NCBI RefSeq assembly: GCF_029962835.1
Contig: NC_080577.1
Location: 32,098,501 to 32,162,500 of the forward strand
Direction of reading: 5' to 3'
From: Magnolia sinica
Lineage: Eukaryota > Streptophyta > Magnoliopsida > Magnoliales > Magnoliaceae
Length of the DNA stretch: 64,000 nucleotides
Both the position numbers and the translations under genes were made by a program. The notes under the pieces were generated by a model, which was not told where the DNA came from, did no database searches, and saw only the letters and a program-made list of their open reading frames with translations. Positions 44,963 to 56,500 of the stretch are shown here, piece after piece. Numbering within the stretch: the first letter of the stretch is position 1; every line of letters begins with the position of its first letter.

Positions 44963-46560
44963 GAAAGATTGTTCTGATGGACCTGGACCTCGTGGTAGAC
45001 GCTACCTGCCCCTAGATTGGAAGATCCTGGATATAGGACGTTGGGTTTGTCTTCGTCTTTTGTGTTGAATGTGGAGCATTGATGTATTGGCTACCTATTG
45101 AAAGGTAGAGATCCTTCCAATCCGTGGGGTTTTTAGTACATGTACCATCTATAACGAGCATTTGATTTTAATTGTTTGGATGAACCTGCGTTGTATAATG
45201 CATAGGCCATAGGATGGTTGTGCTATGTACTCGTTTGAATATTGATCCGTTGCCATGGGATGATCAGCCAATCTGGACCATCCATCTGGTTGACCAAACC
45301 ATGATAGTACACAGTTGGAGACTCTAGCCGCCCCTTCGAATGAGGACAATGATCTTTTGATACTCTCACCGTCCATTTAATAGCCAAGAACCAGACATCT
45401 AGATCATTGGGTGTGCTTTTTTGGTTGATCTGTCAATGGGCCTGAACCCTCCTCATATTTTTGGGTTGAGCCAAGTTCAATCCAAGTGGTCGAAATCAGG
45501 TCGAGTTAGTTTAGTTAATTTCATTGATAATCTAGCAATTGAACGAGATTTCATATAAAAAAGCCCACACGTGTTTCAGAGGGGCTATGAGTGTGCGATC
45601 CATCTAATCCATCCATCAGGTGGTCCTGACCCATCAGATTCCCTCATTGACTCGGACCTGATACGTAATTCAAAACCAAGGTCCAAAAACTAGTCGAGTA
45701 CCGAACCTGATTGGACGATGGGCACAAGATCTTGCCTGGTCGGGTCCAACATGACCAGACCTGTACCCATCTGCCGGAGCACCCACGGCCTGTAGACTAG
45801 ACCTGACTGGAACCAGAACCGTTGACTACCCCTTGTTATTGTTGCCTTTTGTCGTTGGACCCGTCCATGGTCTAGGCTCTAGCCTGGATGGATGATTCTG
45901 ATCGCTCATATCATTGATCCAAGTCCACTAGAAAGTATTTTCAATGGCTCAAATTCAATTCCACTAATCACCGGTCAGACTCATCTGCCCAGTCTTCTTC
46001 TTAGAACACCAGCCGTTCACTGAAACATTCAAATGATGGACGGTTCTGATAGCAAGAGGATGCCTCTGATGGTCACACATGCTAATGATCTTGACGCCCA
46101 CCCAACAAAACGAATTTCCAAACAGCAGTTCTATCAAGTAATCAACCATCGCACACCTGCAACAAACAAGAAAGCTCCGCAAGTAATGGACCATCACACA
46201 CCTGCAACAAACAGTCCTACTCGAGTTTCTTTCCGTCCGTCGCGACTAAAAAATTAGAACCGTTCAAATCTATTAACCCAACATCATTGATGATCCATAC
46301 CGTTGATCTTTCTCAGATTTTAATATAAGCCATTGAAGTTTATTCTCAATTACTTACATATACAATCCATCCAGTATTGCTGCAGGTAAAACGAACGCGT
46401 CCCAGATGGACTAGAAGTCTCTCTCCCGTCCCGAGCTTCACGGTGAAAGTTTGAAATTCTATTTCAAGGAGTCCGAGTGGGAAAGCTAGTGGTATTTCCG
46501 TAAAATTTCTGCAAGTCTAAGTGCTTTAACGTACGGTTTTAGCAGGCGGATGACGCGTGG
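44963..46560. other. Intergenic DNA upstream of PPCK
   Basis: No gene or full element recognised. A 45-bp direct repeat (CAAGTAAT..ACCATC.CACACC then TGCAACAAACA) lies at 46135-46213, about 0.5 kb before the PPCK start codon. Confidence 0.5.
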
Positions 46561-46627
46561 CTGAGTTCTATTGGAGAGTGCTCGCAAACCGAATATTCCA
46601 CTGAAAAATACCATACTCACCTATAAA
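46551..46627 (+). promoter_or_regulatory. PPCK core promoter
   Basis: TATAAA at 46622-46627 stands 58 bases before the ATG. An inverted CCAAT box (ATTGG, 46570-46574) and a TGACGCGTGG element (46551-46560, combining a TGACG core and a CGCG box) lie 50-75 bases further up. PPCK genes are known to be controlled mainly by transcription, so these sites are plausible, but their activity is untested. Confidence 0.5.
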
Positions 46628-46684
46628 TGCTTTTCTAGTCCGTCCGATTTCTCTTTGAGAGAAGAAAAGGAAGAAGAAAGGGAG

Positions 46685-47741
46685 ATGAGCGAAGCTTTGA
46701 AGAGAGACTACGAGATCTGCGAAGAGCTCGGCCGCGGAAGATTTGGCACCGTTTTCCGGTGCTTTTCGCTGGAATCCCGAGATTTCTTCGCCTGCAAGAC
46801 GATCGACAAGCGCCTCCTCTCCGATTCCCTCGACCGCGAGTGCCTCGAGAAGGAAGTCAAGATCATGCAACTCGTCGCTGGAAACCCTAATGTTGTCCAG
46901 ATCTACGCCGTCTACGAGGATGAATCCTCCCTCCACATGGTCTTGGAGCTCTGCCCGTTGCCGGATCTCTACGACCGGATCTCCGAACGGACGTTTTCTG
47001 AGCCGGAGGCCGCCTCCGTGATGTCGCCGTTGATGGAGGCGATTGCGCACTGTCACCGCCGTGGCGTTGCTCACCGAGATATCAAGCCGGACAACATCCT
47101 CTTCGACGGACGGAACCGTCTCAAACTTGCCGATTTTGGATCTGCGGATTGTTTCGTTGACAGCGGGCGGTCGATGCGGGGAATCGTTGGGACGCCGTAC
47201 TACGTCGCACCGGAGGTGATTTCCGGTAGGGATTACAACGAGAAAATCGACGTGTGGAGTGCGGGGGTGATTCTGTATATAATGCTGGCTGGAATCCCTC
47301 CTTTTTACGGCGATTCCGCCGCTGAGATCTTTGAGGCGGTTCTGCGTGCCAATCTCCGGTTTCCGACTAGGATTTTCCGCGCCGTGTCGTCGTCGGCGAA
47401 GGATCTGATACGGAGGATGCTTTGTAAGGACGTGTCCAAGAGATTCTCGGCCGAGCAAGTTCTCAGTAAGTATCCTCTTTCTAACCTCCTTCTCCCCTTT
47501 TCCCCCCTGATTAGGGATTTTGGTGGTGGTTTTTCTTTTTTTCTTAGAAAATTAGTGTTTCTTGCAAGAATATTTTTCTATTGGATTTCTAGTGCTTCCG
47601 ATGCTATCTTTTTCCCCGTTTTCTGCATTTTTTAAAAGAAAATTTTAGGGTTTCATGGACTGATTTTTATTCGCTCTTCTTTTAGGGCATCCGTGGATTA
47701 CAAGTGGAGGAGAGACAAGCCCGGTAGCCGATCTGACCTGA
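46685..47741 (+). CDS. PPCK: Phosphoenolpyruvate carboxylase kinase, two exons
   Basis: CDS = 46685-47465 and 47686-47741 (intron 220 bp, GTAAGT..TTTAG); 837 nt, 278 aa, the usual PPCK length of about 275-285. PPCK is a small Ca2+-independent Ser/Thr kinase of the CDPK-SnRK superfamily. It phosphorylates the N-terminal Ser of PEP carboxylase in the cytosol and relieves malate inhibition. The glycine loop is GRGRFGTV (16-23), the ATP lysine K38 (FFACK), the catalytic loop HRDIKPDN (130-137, D132), then DFG (150-152), GTPYYVAPE (169-177) and VWSAGVILY. The protein is almost only the kinase domain: no EF hands and no autoinhibitory region. The intron just before the RHPWI motif is a conserved PPCK feature. 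The LRFPTRIFR and SAKDLIRRMLCKD stretches match the family. The first in-frame ATG was taken as start. No lesion; likely functional. Coding sequence is markedly GC-richer than its surroundings. Confidence 0.96.
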
Positions 47742-48120
47742 GGAAGACTGTCTACGGTCGCGTATACTGTATAAAGACTGTTTGTGTACATTTACGCCCC
47801 CGCCCCTCCGAACCCGGTTCGCTCCATCAGGTTGTAGATGGTTCCATACCCGGGGTTTTATGGGGGAGGAAAGATAATCCGATGGAAGACACCATAGCAG
47901 CAGCGCTTGTGCAGGAGAGGGAGAAAGAGACTGAAGCGAGAATTTTCTTTTCTTTCTTTTTTTTTTCCTACCCCTTTCCCCCTTTTTCCGAGTTTCTCTG
48001 AGAGATGAGAGAGTTAGAGACTGTATATACGAAGTTTCAGCTATAAACGAATGCGTATATGAGAATCTTTTTTCTGTTGTGTTTTGAGTACTTGTCACAT
48101 TTGTATAGGATGTCCTGTTC
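47742..48120 (+). other. PPCK 3' flank / probable 3'UTR
   Basis: No coding frame with family features. A T-rich stretch lies near 47945-47990. No polyadenylation signal was identified with confidence. Confidence 0.4.
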
Positions 48121-48162
48121 CATTAATGGTACGTCCTACCATGAGGTCCAACTGGAAAACAA

Positions 48163-48680
48163 AGGAACGGATTGGCTACTCCCCTGACACCAGCCCCGTG
48201 GCTAGTGGTCGGTGATCTGTGGGCCCTACCATGATGTATGTATTTCATCCCATGTTCATCCATTTTTAAAGATCATTTTAAGGCATAATGCCAAAAATGA
48301 AAGGGTTATAAATCTCAGGTGGACCACACCACAGGAAAACAATTGTGATCGGATATCCATCATTTAGATCCTACTAAGGCCCGCTGTACTGTTTATTTGA
48401 CATTCAATATGTTGATTAGGTAATAAAGAATCAGATGAAGGGAAAAAACAAAGATCAGCTTGATCCAGTACGTTTATGGGCTTAAAAAGTTTTTAATGGT
48501 TGACGTTCATTCAACACTGTTTCCTATAATGTGGTACACTTGAGATTGGGATATACCTCATTTTTTGTGTAATACCGTAAAATGATCTAGAAAAATAGAT
48601 GGACGGCATTGATGAAACACATACATCATGGTAGGCCCACCGAGCACCGACCACCAGCGGGGAGTAGCCAATCCGTTTCC
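48163..48680. mobile_element. Mutator-like MITE downstream of PPCK
   Basis: A perfect 9-bp duplication GGAAAACAA (48154-48162, 48681-48689) flanks ends AGGAACGGATTGGCTACTCC and GGAGTAGCCAATCCGTTTCC. TIRs of about 55 bp continue through the GGTCGGTG/CACCGACC pair into the family's GGGCCCTACCATGATGTATG. Among the cleanest copies in the window. Confidence 0.88.
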
Positions 48681-48689
48681 GGAAAACAA

Positions 48690-50225
48690 TTCAGGTCTGT
48701 ACGGTCATCAGGTGGACCCCACTGTAGAATCAATGTACAACCGACCGTCTGATTCAACAGGTGTGGCTCACCTAGTGAGCTGATCGATCAGCCTTTTTTT
48801 GTTTTTAGCGTTTTGTTTTCCAGCAGGGTGATCTTCATGTTGGGTGCATCGTTTCCATGGTTCTGATTTACTACACGGTATCCTGGCGGGAAAGATGCAG
48901 GGAATCACAACTTGTGGGAACTGCGGAGGCCGAATCCTCTGTAAACATTTGCAGAAAAAAGCTTTTCCTACGACCCCCACCTGCGTGTGGGTCCACCGTG
49001 TTGTGTATATGCCATCTGCAAGTGATTTCCACCCTTGATTAAGGGATGCCCAAAACTCAGGTCTATACAATCGTTAAAAACTTCTAAATTCAAGGTGTGG
49101 CCCGCTGCGTGATGGTTGGATCAGCCTTATTTTTGGGACGGTCCCATTTTGTTGATGGGAAATTCTTTTGGACGGGTTGGATTCTGTACGCAGACCACAT
49201 TAAAGGCCCACGAAGAGAGCTGTAGAAAAAGCTTATTATTCTAGCTAAACCTCCGATGCGAAGAGAGGGAAAAGAAGGTTTCTTGCCGGCGAAGAAAGAA
49301 GCTTTCGTTTCTTCTGACCTTTTCCAAAGGTTCTATTTTGTGGTTGGGCCCAGCTGTTTGGTATCCGGATATGCTTTCGTTTATTCTCTTTCTTGCTTTT
49401 TTACTTCTTTTGAAAGCTAGAAAGGGTAGGCCGTATCTGCCGTATGAATTCACGAGACGTCCTTATTATTATTATTTTTTTGTCCCCTTGCTACTGTTTC
49501 TTTGTGGGAAGCGGATTGCCCATCGAGCAACTCCGTTATGCGTCTTTGGTCCGTGGATTAAAATGGTACTGAATTATATTAGATTGGATTAACGTATTTA
49601 TTGCAAAATGATTGTAAGTCGGAAATATTACGGTATTTTAGCCTTCCAATCTTATGTTTAGGATAAAATTCTGGCCCTAGGATAACACCCCATCAATGTG
49701 GGGCCACACGTGTAGCGGGTTTCAAAATTCAAAGAATTCTCACATGGGAAGGATCAAATGCAATTCCATGGGACCAAATGCAATTTCATCCCACCTAATC
49801 ACGGTGGGCCCCACAGAGTTGAGTTTAGTGTCTTTCTTTCTTCCTGCCTCCTTGCAGGACAAAAGTGGGTAGAGATATGCCTACCAGTCATAAGGTCATT
49901 ATTAGTCTGATCTAAAACTTCAGTGGTCGAGAATGTTTCAACGTTGGATTTTCGGTTCGAGTTTTGGATCTGCCTCCAATGGAGGGGTAAATTTCTCACA
50001 AACATCGGTCGTCCCCACCTAGCGTCTGGGGTCACAGACGATCCCCGTCCCATCCTTGTTTAAGAATCGGTAGCTTTCCTTGGGTTGAGATTCACGGTGA
50101 ATTCGTACCTTCTCATTAGCGGTCCACCATTTGGATGAGCTACACCACACCCAAAGATGGTGCTGATCACAAGGTAAGGCCATGACCATGGATACCATAT
50201 TTCACGTGTAGGTGTGAATTCCTGG
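48690..50225. other. Intergenic DNA with MITE fragments
   Basis: Pieces such as GTGGACCCCACTGTAGAATC near 48710, GTGGGTCCACCGTGTTGTGT near 48985 and GGTGGGCCCCACAGAG near 49802 are relics of related elements. The stretch 49240-49600 has a hydrophobic short frame without any known motif; I do not call it a gene. Confidence 0.45.
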
Positions 50226-50668
50226 GACTTGGAATGCATACTGACCCTCCCAGCGCCGAGTCACACCCCACTGGTCGCTGCTCCATAGGGCCCCACCAAG
50301 TTTTATGTGTTTTATTCCGGCCGTCCACTCATTTTTTCAGCTCCCTTTACTGCACGACTCAAAACTGAGATAGATACAAACCTAAGTGTACCACAAAACA
50401 CAAAAACGGGTGGTGAGGGGACGCCCACCAATTAAAATTTCCTGGGTGCGACAAATGAACATTACAGGAGACGTGTAGAGAGTTCTTAGTGGTGGTGGGT
50501 GTTAAATCAACACTATTTTCTGCTTATGGTCCACCTCGGATCTCGATCTGCTTCATTTTTAGCCTTATGCCCTAATATGACCGGACGAAGATGGACGACG
50601 TCGTATAAAACACATACATTGTGGCGGGCCCCACGGAACAGCAGGATCGGCACGCGGATTTCCGGCTA
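50225..50668. mobile_element. Mutator-like MITE
   Basis: Palindrome with GCTCCATAGGGCCCCACC at the left and GGCGGGCCCCACGGAACAGC at the right, inner blocks GTCCACTCATTTTTTCAGCT and GACGAAGATGGACGACG, right end CGCGGATTTCCGG. No target-site duplication identified. Confidence 0.6.
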
Positions 50669-51190
50669 AAGCCTTTCGCCTGGAAACCTAGGTGGGGCCC
50701 ACCGTGATGTTTGTGAGCAATCTACCCCATCCATCCGTTTTTTGAGCTCATTTTAGGACTTAAGACAAAAAATGATCAGGATCCAAGACTCAAGTGGACC
50801 GCACTAAAGTAAAAGGTGGGTAGGGAAATTCCTACCGTTGAAACCTCCCTAGGCCGACAGTAAATGTTTACATGTCATCCATACCGTTTGTAACGCCATT
50901 CCTACTGGGATGAATTGAAAGCATAAATATTATTCTGATTCAAAACTTTTGTGGCCCCATGAATATTTCACTGTGTACATTCAAACCTCACCTTTTCGGC
51001 TCACTTGAGTCATGGATCGGGTTCATTTTTGGTTCCATATCTTAAAATGATCTATATATATATATATATATATATAAAAGATGGATGGGGTTGATTTCTT
51101 ACTAACATTACAGTGGGCCCACTTAAGTTTCCAGCGCAGGAACTTCCCGCAGAAGGCTTTCGCAGGAAATCTTCCGTATGCAATCCGCGT
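50655..51190. mobile_element. Mutator-like MITE
   Basis: The left end (CGGATTTCCGGCTAAAGC, CTTTCGCCTGGAAACCTAGG) is mirrored by the right end (AAGTTTCCAGCGCAGG, GAAGGCTTTCGCAGG, then GCAATCCGCG). Both halves show the family's blocks. A (TA)n run sits at 51055-51075. It adjoins or overlaps the previous copy, sharing the CGGATTTCCGG segment. Confidence 0.65.
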
Positions 51191-51339
51191 GCCAATTCCT
51201 TGTGTTTTCTTCCACATGGACACGCATGGCCCTGTATGAGTTTTGTCGCGTGGGAGAGTCATGCCGGTGATGCAGATTAATAATAATATACCAAAAAAAC
51301 AAAAAAGAAAAGTATGACTAGTGGACACAGATTGGGTAT

Positions 51340-51780
51340 TACCCATAGTGGCTCTGATGGCCCACCCTGATATATGAGCTTTATCCACACCATCCATCCA
51401 TTTGACATATACTTTTAGGGTACAAGTCAGAAAAATGAAGCAGATCCAAGGCTCCAGTGGACCTCACTCTCTGTTGGAACCTTCCTAGGGTCCACCGTGA
51501 TGGTTAATTGCCATCCAACCTGTTCATAAGGTCACATAGATCTGGACGAAGGGAAAACGCAAATATCAGCTTATCCAAAACTTTTGTGCCCCTAAAAAAG
51601 TTTTCAACGGTAGGTGTTTAATCCCCACTGTGTGGTTCACTTGAGCCTTGAAGCTGCCTTATTTTTGGGCTTTTACCCTAAAAAATGAAATGGAAAAATG
51701 GATGGACGGTGGGGATAAAACCCATACATTACGGTGGACCGTCAAAGCCCCTGTCCGTTTCTAGTTAGGTACGGCGGGGT
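51340..51780. mobile_element. Mutator-like MITE
   Basis: Standard blocks from GGCCCACCCTGATATATGAG to ACATTACGGTGGACCG. The region AATCCGCGTC near 51789 may be its right end. No clean duplication was found. Confidence 0.6.
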
Positions 51781-51789
51781 AGTACTCAA

Positions 51790-52810
51790 TCCGCGTCTAT
51801 GACGGACTAATAGTGTATATTCGCTCGTGTGTGTAGCATGCCTGATGAGTGGACTTTTGGACTTTATACAAATGGGGAGACAAAATGAGATGAATGGTCC
51901 GAATGATGCATGCGTCATGTTGGCATAGGCATTCTTGGTTGCCTCTACCCTTGGATGGTCAGGATGCACTAATGTTAATCCACAAACGCAATAAGGAAAA
52001 ATACGAGAAGGGATGATGTTTAATTCATTTCGATGAGTCAAAACTTTAGGTTGGACTTTAAAAAAAAACCAGGGCGAAAAAAATGGCTTATATATGCATT
52101 TATGTGTGCATGCGCAAGCGTGCATCTGATATATAAATATTATTAAAATACAAAACTTTAATTAAAATTAAAACTGTTCAAATTTTATTATACATTAGTA
52201 AGAATGCACAAAGGTACTCAAATATTTAACTAACATCAATTGTTTTCTCTAAAAAATTTCAACTTCCACGGTAGATATCCAACTTTGTGTGTGGACTTGA
52301 TCATCAGATTTAATAAAAATGGATGGTCTTGATTTGGTATGGGAATTCATGAGTATTGGGGGACTCTTATGTGTTTGAGTTTAATTAAATCCTTTGTAGT
52401 ATTTCTGTTAATAAAAGTTTGATTCTGCCTTTTTTTTTTTTTTAATGGTAGATGGTTAGCAAGATGTGATTAGTGTGATCTTCTAAGTATGGATTCAGTT
52501 GATTGGGATTTACCGACAGTAGGTCGTGAATATTTACACTACTCCTAGGCATACTGCAATGGTGATGCTGGACAACAATGATCTACACTGTGCTAAACTC
52601 TCAACTTTCTATAGTGAGATTGACAGAAGTGAAGGAACTAAAGTTAAAACTAAGATAAAACAATATTGCGTTGTAAGATATTATGTGTGATGGCTCGATT
52701 GGTGCTTTGAGCTCTCCATCATGTGCTCCTTATATAGATTGGGAGATGACAAATATTCATTGTTTGCTCCTTATATAAATTAGGAGGCAACCACTATATT
52801 AGATTTCATT
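51790..52810. other. AT-rich intergenic DNA
   Basis: No gene, RNA gene or element recognised. A short inverted or direct motif (CTCCTTATATA-ATTGGGAG-like) recurs near 52725-52790. Confidence 0.5.
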
Positions 52811-52815
52811 GCTGG

Positions 52816-53347
52816 TGTTATAGGTAAAATGTACTGACCAAATGTATAGACTTGAAGACTATGGATTGCTTGATGATTGAAAAATCACTTCGGCCTCAGA
52901 TACCGACTTCGGCCTTGGAGGTCAGTCTCAACCAAAGATCTTGGCCTCGGAGGTTGGCTTCGGATATCGACCACTACCTCGAAATACAAATATACTTAGA
53001 ATATATTGAGATAAGATCTTCCCAAGATCTTTGTTGTAGATATCATGGAGATAACCACGACGCATTCGGATGAAAATCCCTTCCGCAATACGCATCCATC
53101 ATAGAGAGCCATTGCCATATATGCTATCGTCCCCAAAAGCCTATAAATACACCTGCTACCATGAGTAAACGTACACATAACAAATATCTCGATTCTTCTA
53201 CTTCTCTTGGGAAACTACCTGACTTAGGCATCGGAGGGTCCCCGGTCTTAACCAACACCCCCAATGTCTTTCCTTATTTTCCATTAAATCACAGCTACTT
53301 CGGCTAGAAGGAGGTGAGGAAGGATCGACCCAATTTTTACATTAATA
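52816..53347 (+). repeat. 5' LTR of the TR-GAG element
   Basis: Shares with 55315-55864: GACTATGGATT, TCGGCCTCGG-type runs, CCCCCAAAAGCCTATAAATA (likely promoter, near 53130), GGCATCGGAGGGTCCCC and GGTGAGGAAGGATCGACC. It has lost one internal GGCCTCGG repeat relative to the 3' copy. Confidence 0.85.
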
Positions 53348-53399
53348 GTTTGACGCCATTTGTGGGAAAGACATTAAAGTCATTCCCATCTTTTATAGT

Positions 53400-54680
53400 G
53401 ATTTTATAATGGTGAAAAGTAGGAAAAGGGCCCAAGCCATAATCGCAGCAACTCTCCCCTACCAGCGGAGCAGTCTGCAGACCACGAAGACCCACCCTCA
53501 CAACTTCAGGCTGATTTCGCACCCGCAGACCTTGCGTAGCGCTCCCAAAACTGACGAGGTCGGCACGTCTCTCTAGAACATCAAGTCAAAGCAATGACCG
53601 GTAACATTAACCGGATAACACAGATTTTGGAGAGACAAAACCTACCTCCCGACCAAGGGATAGATGCAAGGGGTAACCACCGAGATCTTTGCACCACCTC
53701 AAGCATCGGTCGACTTGCAAAGATCGAAGCAACATCCTAGGTAGCCAAGCCACGTGCCCTCCCATACCTCGGGAACTGCCATGCCCGCCGACTCTGACTT
53801 GTGCCACACGTTGGAGAAGAAAAGGCGTGGAAAGGATCCCGAGGCAGTAGCTAAGAACGAGGGCCCCTGGAAGGTAGAACTCAAGGAACTACAAGGTTAG
53901 ATCGGTGATATTTGACAAGTCTACCACACACAAATACTGACCTCCGTCGAGGCTATGTCGGAGGAAACCAAGTCATCGTTTATTGACGACATTATGGGAG
54001 CCCAACTCCTGCCCAAATTTCGAATGCCACAAATCGCCACCTACTCCAGGTCTGGTGACCTGGTCGAGTATTTGGAATCATTCAGGGCATGGATGAAGCT
54101 CATGGCTCGTCATGCTCGGTTATGTGTCGAGTATTCTCCCTAACTTTGTCGGGGACTGGACTAAAATGGTTTCGGCAATTAAAATCGAAATTCATCAGTT
54201 TGTTCGCGTAGCTCAGAAAAGCCATCATCACTAAATTCATTAGAGGAAAAGATAAAAGAAAACCATCAACTCTTATTCTCATAATTACTCAGAGGAAGGA
54301 TGAGGTGCTAAAAGACTACGTCATCCATTTTAACGCTGAAGCTATCCAGGTCGACGATTATTTTGACAAGATAGCTCTGGCGGCCATGGTAGCCGGCCTT
54401 AAATGAGGATTTACTTAACCGATCTAAAAAATATTCCAATGTTGAGGAGTTTTTTAGTTTACGAAGAGCTGCTTGAGAATAAAACAGCTTGGCTAAGAAT
54501 AGGAAGCGAATGGAAGAAGGGGAGCCCTATGCTGTTAATGTCAAAAGAAAGAAAGAGGACGACCAAGATCGAGACCATCGTATCAACCGACATTCGAAAA
54601 ATTGCTTCTATCGGTACACTCGCTTGAACACCAAGCCGGGGCAGGTACTTGAGGAAGTTGGGCAGGTCAAGGAAACCTGA
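53400..54680 (+). pseudogene. Gypsy gag pseudogene
   Basis: A + strand reading, broken by frameshifts and stops, gives a retrotransposon gag domain: PKFRMPQIATYSRSGDLVEY then LESFRAWMKL (from about 53990), then LKWFRQLKSKFIS, KAIITKFIRGKD, ITQRKDEVLKDYVIHFNAEA near 54290, and a basic KNRKRMEEGE...KRKKEDDQDRDHR tail near 54490. No zinc knuckle could be made out. The breaks mean this copy cannot make a full gag protein. Confidence 0.75.
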
Positions 54681-55314
54681 CGCCCGAGCTAACCAATCAA
54701 CCGAGCTCGGTAATAAGACTCGTTGACTAACCCCGACCTACTCGACTAAGATCGACCTCCCTTTTTAAAAGGAAAAAAGGTGCTCATGATTCTACTATTG
54801 TGTTTTCTATTACTTTATGAGTTCTATAATAAAAGAACTTTCCCAAGTTAGGGGAATAAAATTCTTTTAAATGATTTCTCATATATTCATACTACACGAC
54901 TAACTATGAGGGTTCCCTTAGTGTAAGGGAATCAAGTCCTACATTATGAATTCTGTTATGAAAGAACCTTCTCAGGTCAAGGGAGGAGAATTTCTTTCAA
55001 ATTTTGACTATCTGAGTTACGCGATCAACGACTGGGACTTTCCTCAGGTGAAAGGAAGAAAAGTTCCTCTTATTAGTTCTACATCGGCCGACGGCTGGGA
55101 CTTCCCTCAGTTGAAGGGAAAAAAGTCTCTCCTATTAATTCCACTGTGCTCGATCTACCATTGAACAATCGACTTATCGATCTTACGATTGCTCGACCCA
55201 CTAGCTCTACTCCGTCCTACCTCCCAACATCTTTGGTGGAAGACATCACAAAGTGTCAGTTCACACTAAATTACTTCTAGAGCTCCTGAAGAACGCTTGA
55301 AAGTAAGGGGCTAC

Positions 55315-55864
55315 TATTAAGGGTAAAAATGGACTGACCAAATGTTAGACTCGAAGACTATGGATTACTTGAGGGCCAAAAAATCACATCGGCCTCGGGT
55401 ATCAACTTGGGCCTTGGAGGTCGGCCTCAACCAAAGACCTTGACCTTCGAGGTTGGCCTCGGGTACTAACCTCGGCCTCAGATATCGACCACCACCTCAG
55501 AATACAAATATACTAGAATATATTGAGATGAGGTCTTCCTGAGATCTTCACCATGGATATCGAGGAGATAACCACGACGCATCCGGAAGAAGATCCCTTC
55601 CACAATATGCATCCATCATAGAGTGGTATTTCCACATACGCCATCACCCCCAAAAGCCTATAAATACACCCGCGGCCATGAGTAAAGGTACACACAATAA
55701 ATATCTTGATTATTCTACTCCTCCTATGGAGCTACCTGACTAAGGCATCGGAGGGTCCCCAGCCTTAACCGGTGCCCCCAATGTCTTCCCTTGTTTTCCT
55801 TTAAATCACAGGTACTTCGGCTAGCAGGCGGTGAGGAAGGATCGACCGAATTTTTGCATCAACA
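55315..55864 (+). repeat. 3' LTR of the TR-GAG element
   Basis: 550 bp, starts TATTAAGGGTAAAAATGG (TG eroded to TA), ends TTTTTGCATCAACA. Clearly homologous to the 5' LTR with a visible level of divergence, so the insertion is not recent. Confidence 0.85.
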
Positions 55865-55869
55865 ACTGG

Positions 55870-56500
55870 CATGAGATCCTCGAAGGTTTTGGGATCAAAC
55901 TTTATCATAGTCGAACTCAGATTCCTCATCGCATCATTCAATTTCCTTCTAATTTAGAAAGAATTCACTTGTTGGAACCTTTGTAGTCACTATGGAAGCA
56001 CTTGTAACACCAATTTTTTTTTTTCCTTTTCTAGCTTACTTAAACTAAAGATCAAACTTATTTTTGGACCCATACCCTATTATGGTATGACAAAACTAAT
56101 GGATACTTTGAATTCGTGTCATCATCACTATGGGGTCCACCATGTTTCGAAAAGGAAAAAGAAAAAGAAAATATATAGTGACATGCGTCAGCATCACACC
56201 ATGAAATCCAAACTCCCCAACTTCTCCTCTTCTTTCCTTCTTCCTTGAACGACAGGGGTGTCTGACCCACCATTACCTCCCAACCATCTATCATAATGGG
56301 ACCCCTTGTTCAAGCCAAACCATCCGTTGGATCTGGACCCTCAAGTAACCCTAGCCCTTGAAATCATTTTCCAAAAAAGCTCATATTGTGGCCCATCTAA
56401 ACGACAAATCTACCTCTTTTTTGAGCTCATGACCTAACATGAATTAGAAAAACTGATGGGCGGCTTAGATTTTCTTCTATCCTTCCAGTGGACCCCACCT
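55870..56500. other. Intergenic DNA with a decayed MITE
   Basis: GGGGTCCACCATG near 56131 and a GGATCTGGACC...GTGGACCCCACC pair up to 56500 suggest remains of the GGGCCCAC family. No gene. Confidence 0.4.

Larger units (their letters stand above)
52816..55864 (+). mobile_element. Non-autonomous Gypsy element coding only gag (TR-GAG type)
   Basis: LTRs at 52816-53347 and 55315-55864 enclose about 1.97 kb that holds a gag region but no protease, reverse transcriptase, RNase H or integrase. Total length is 3.05 kb. Behind LTR1 is GTTTGACGCCATTTGTGGG, a primer-binding-site region of the TTTGGCGCC type; before LTR2 is a purine-rich AAAGTAAGGGG. Flanks GCTGG and ACTGG differ by one base and may be the 5-bp duplication. 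The structure matches described plant TR-GAG elements, which depend on other elements for polymerase functions. Confidence 0.8.

Noticed and set aside
46568..47458. 296-codon open frame on the minus strand opposite PPCK
   Set aside because: It mirrors the GC-rich kinase exon and has no motif of its own; the + strand frame has every kinase signature.
49338..49592. Short hydrophobic frame that could be a membrane peptide
   Set aside because: Hydrophobicity comes from T-rich DNA; no family match or conserved context.
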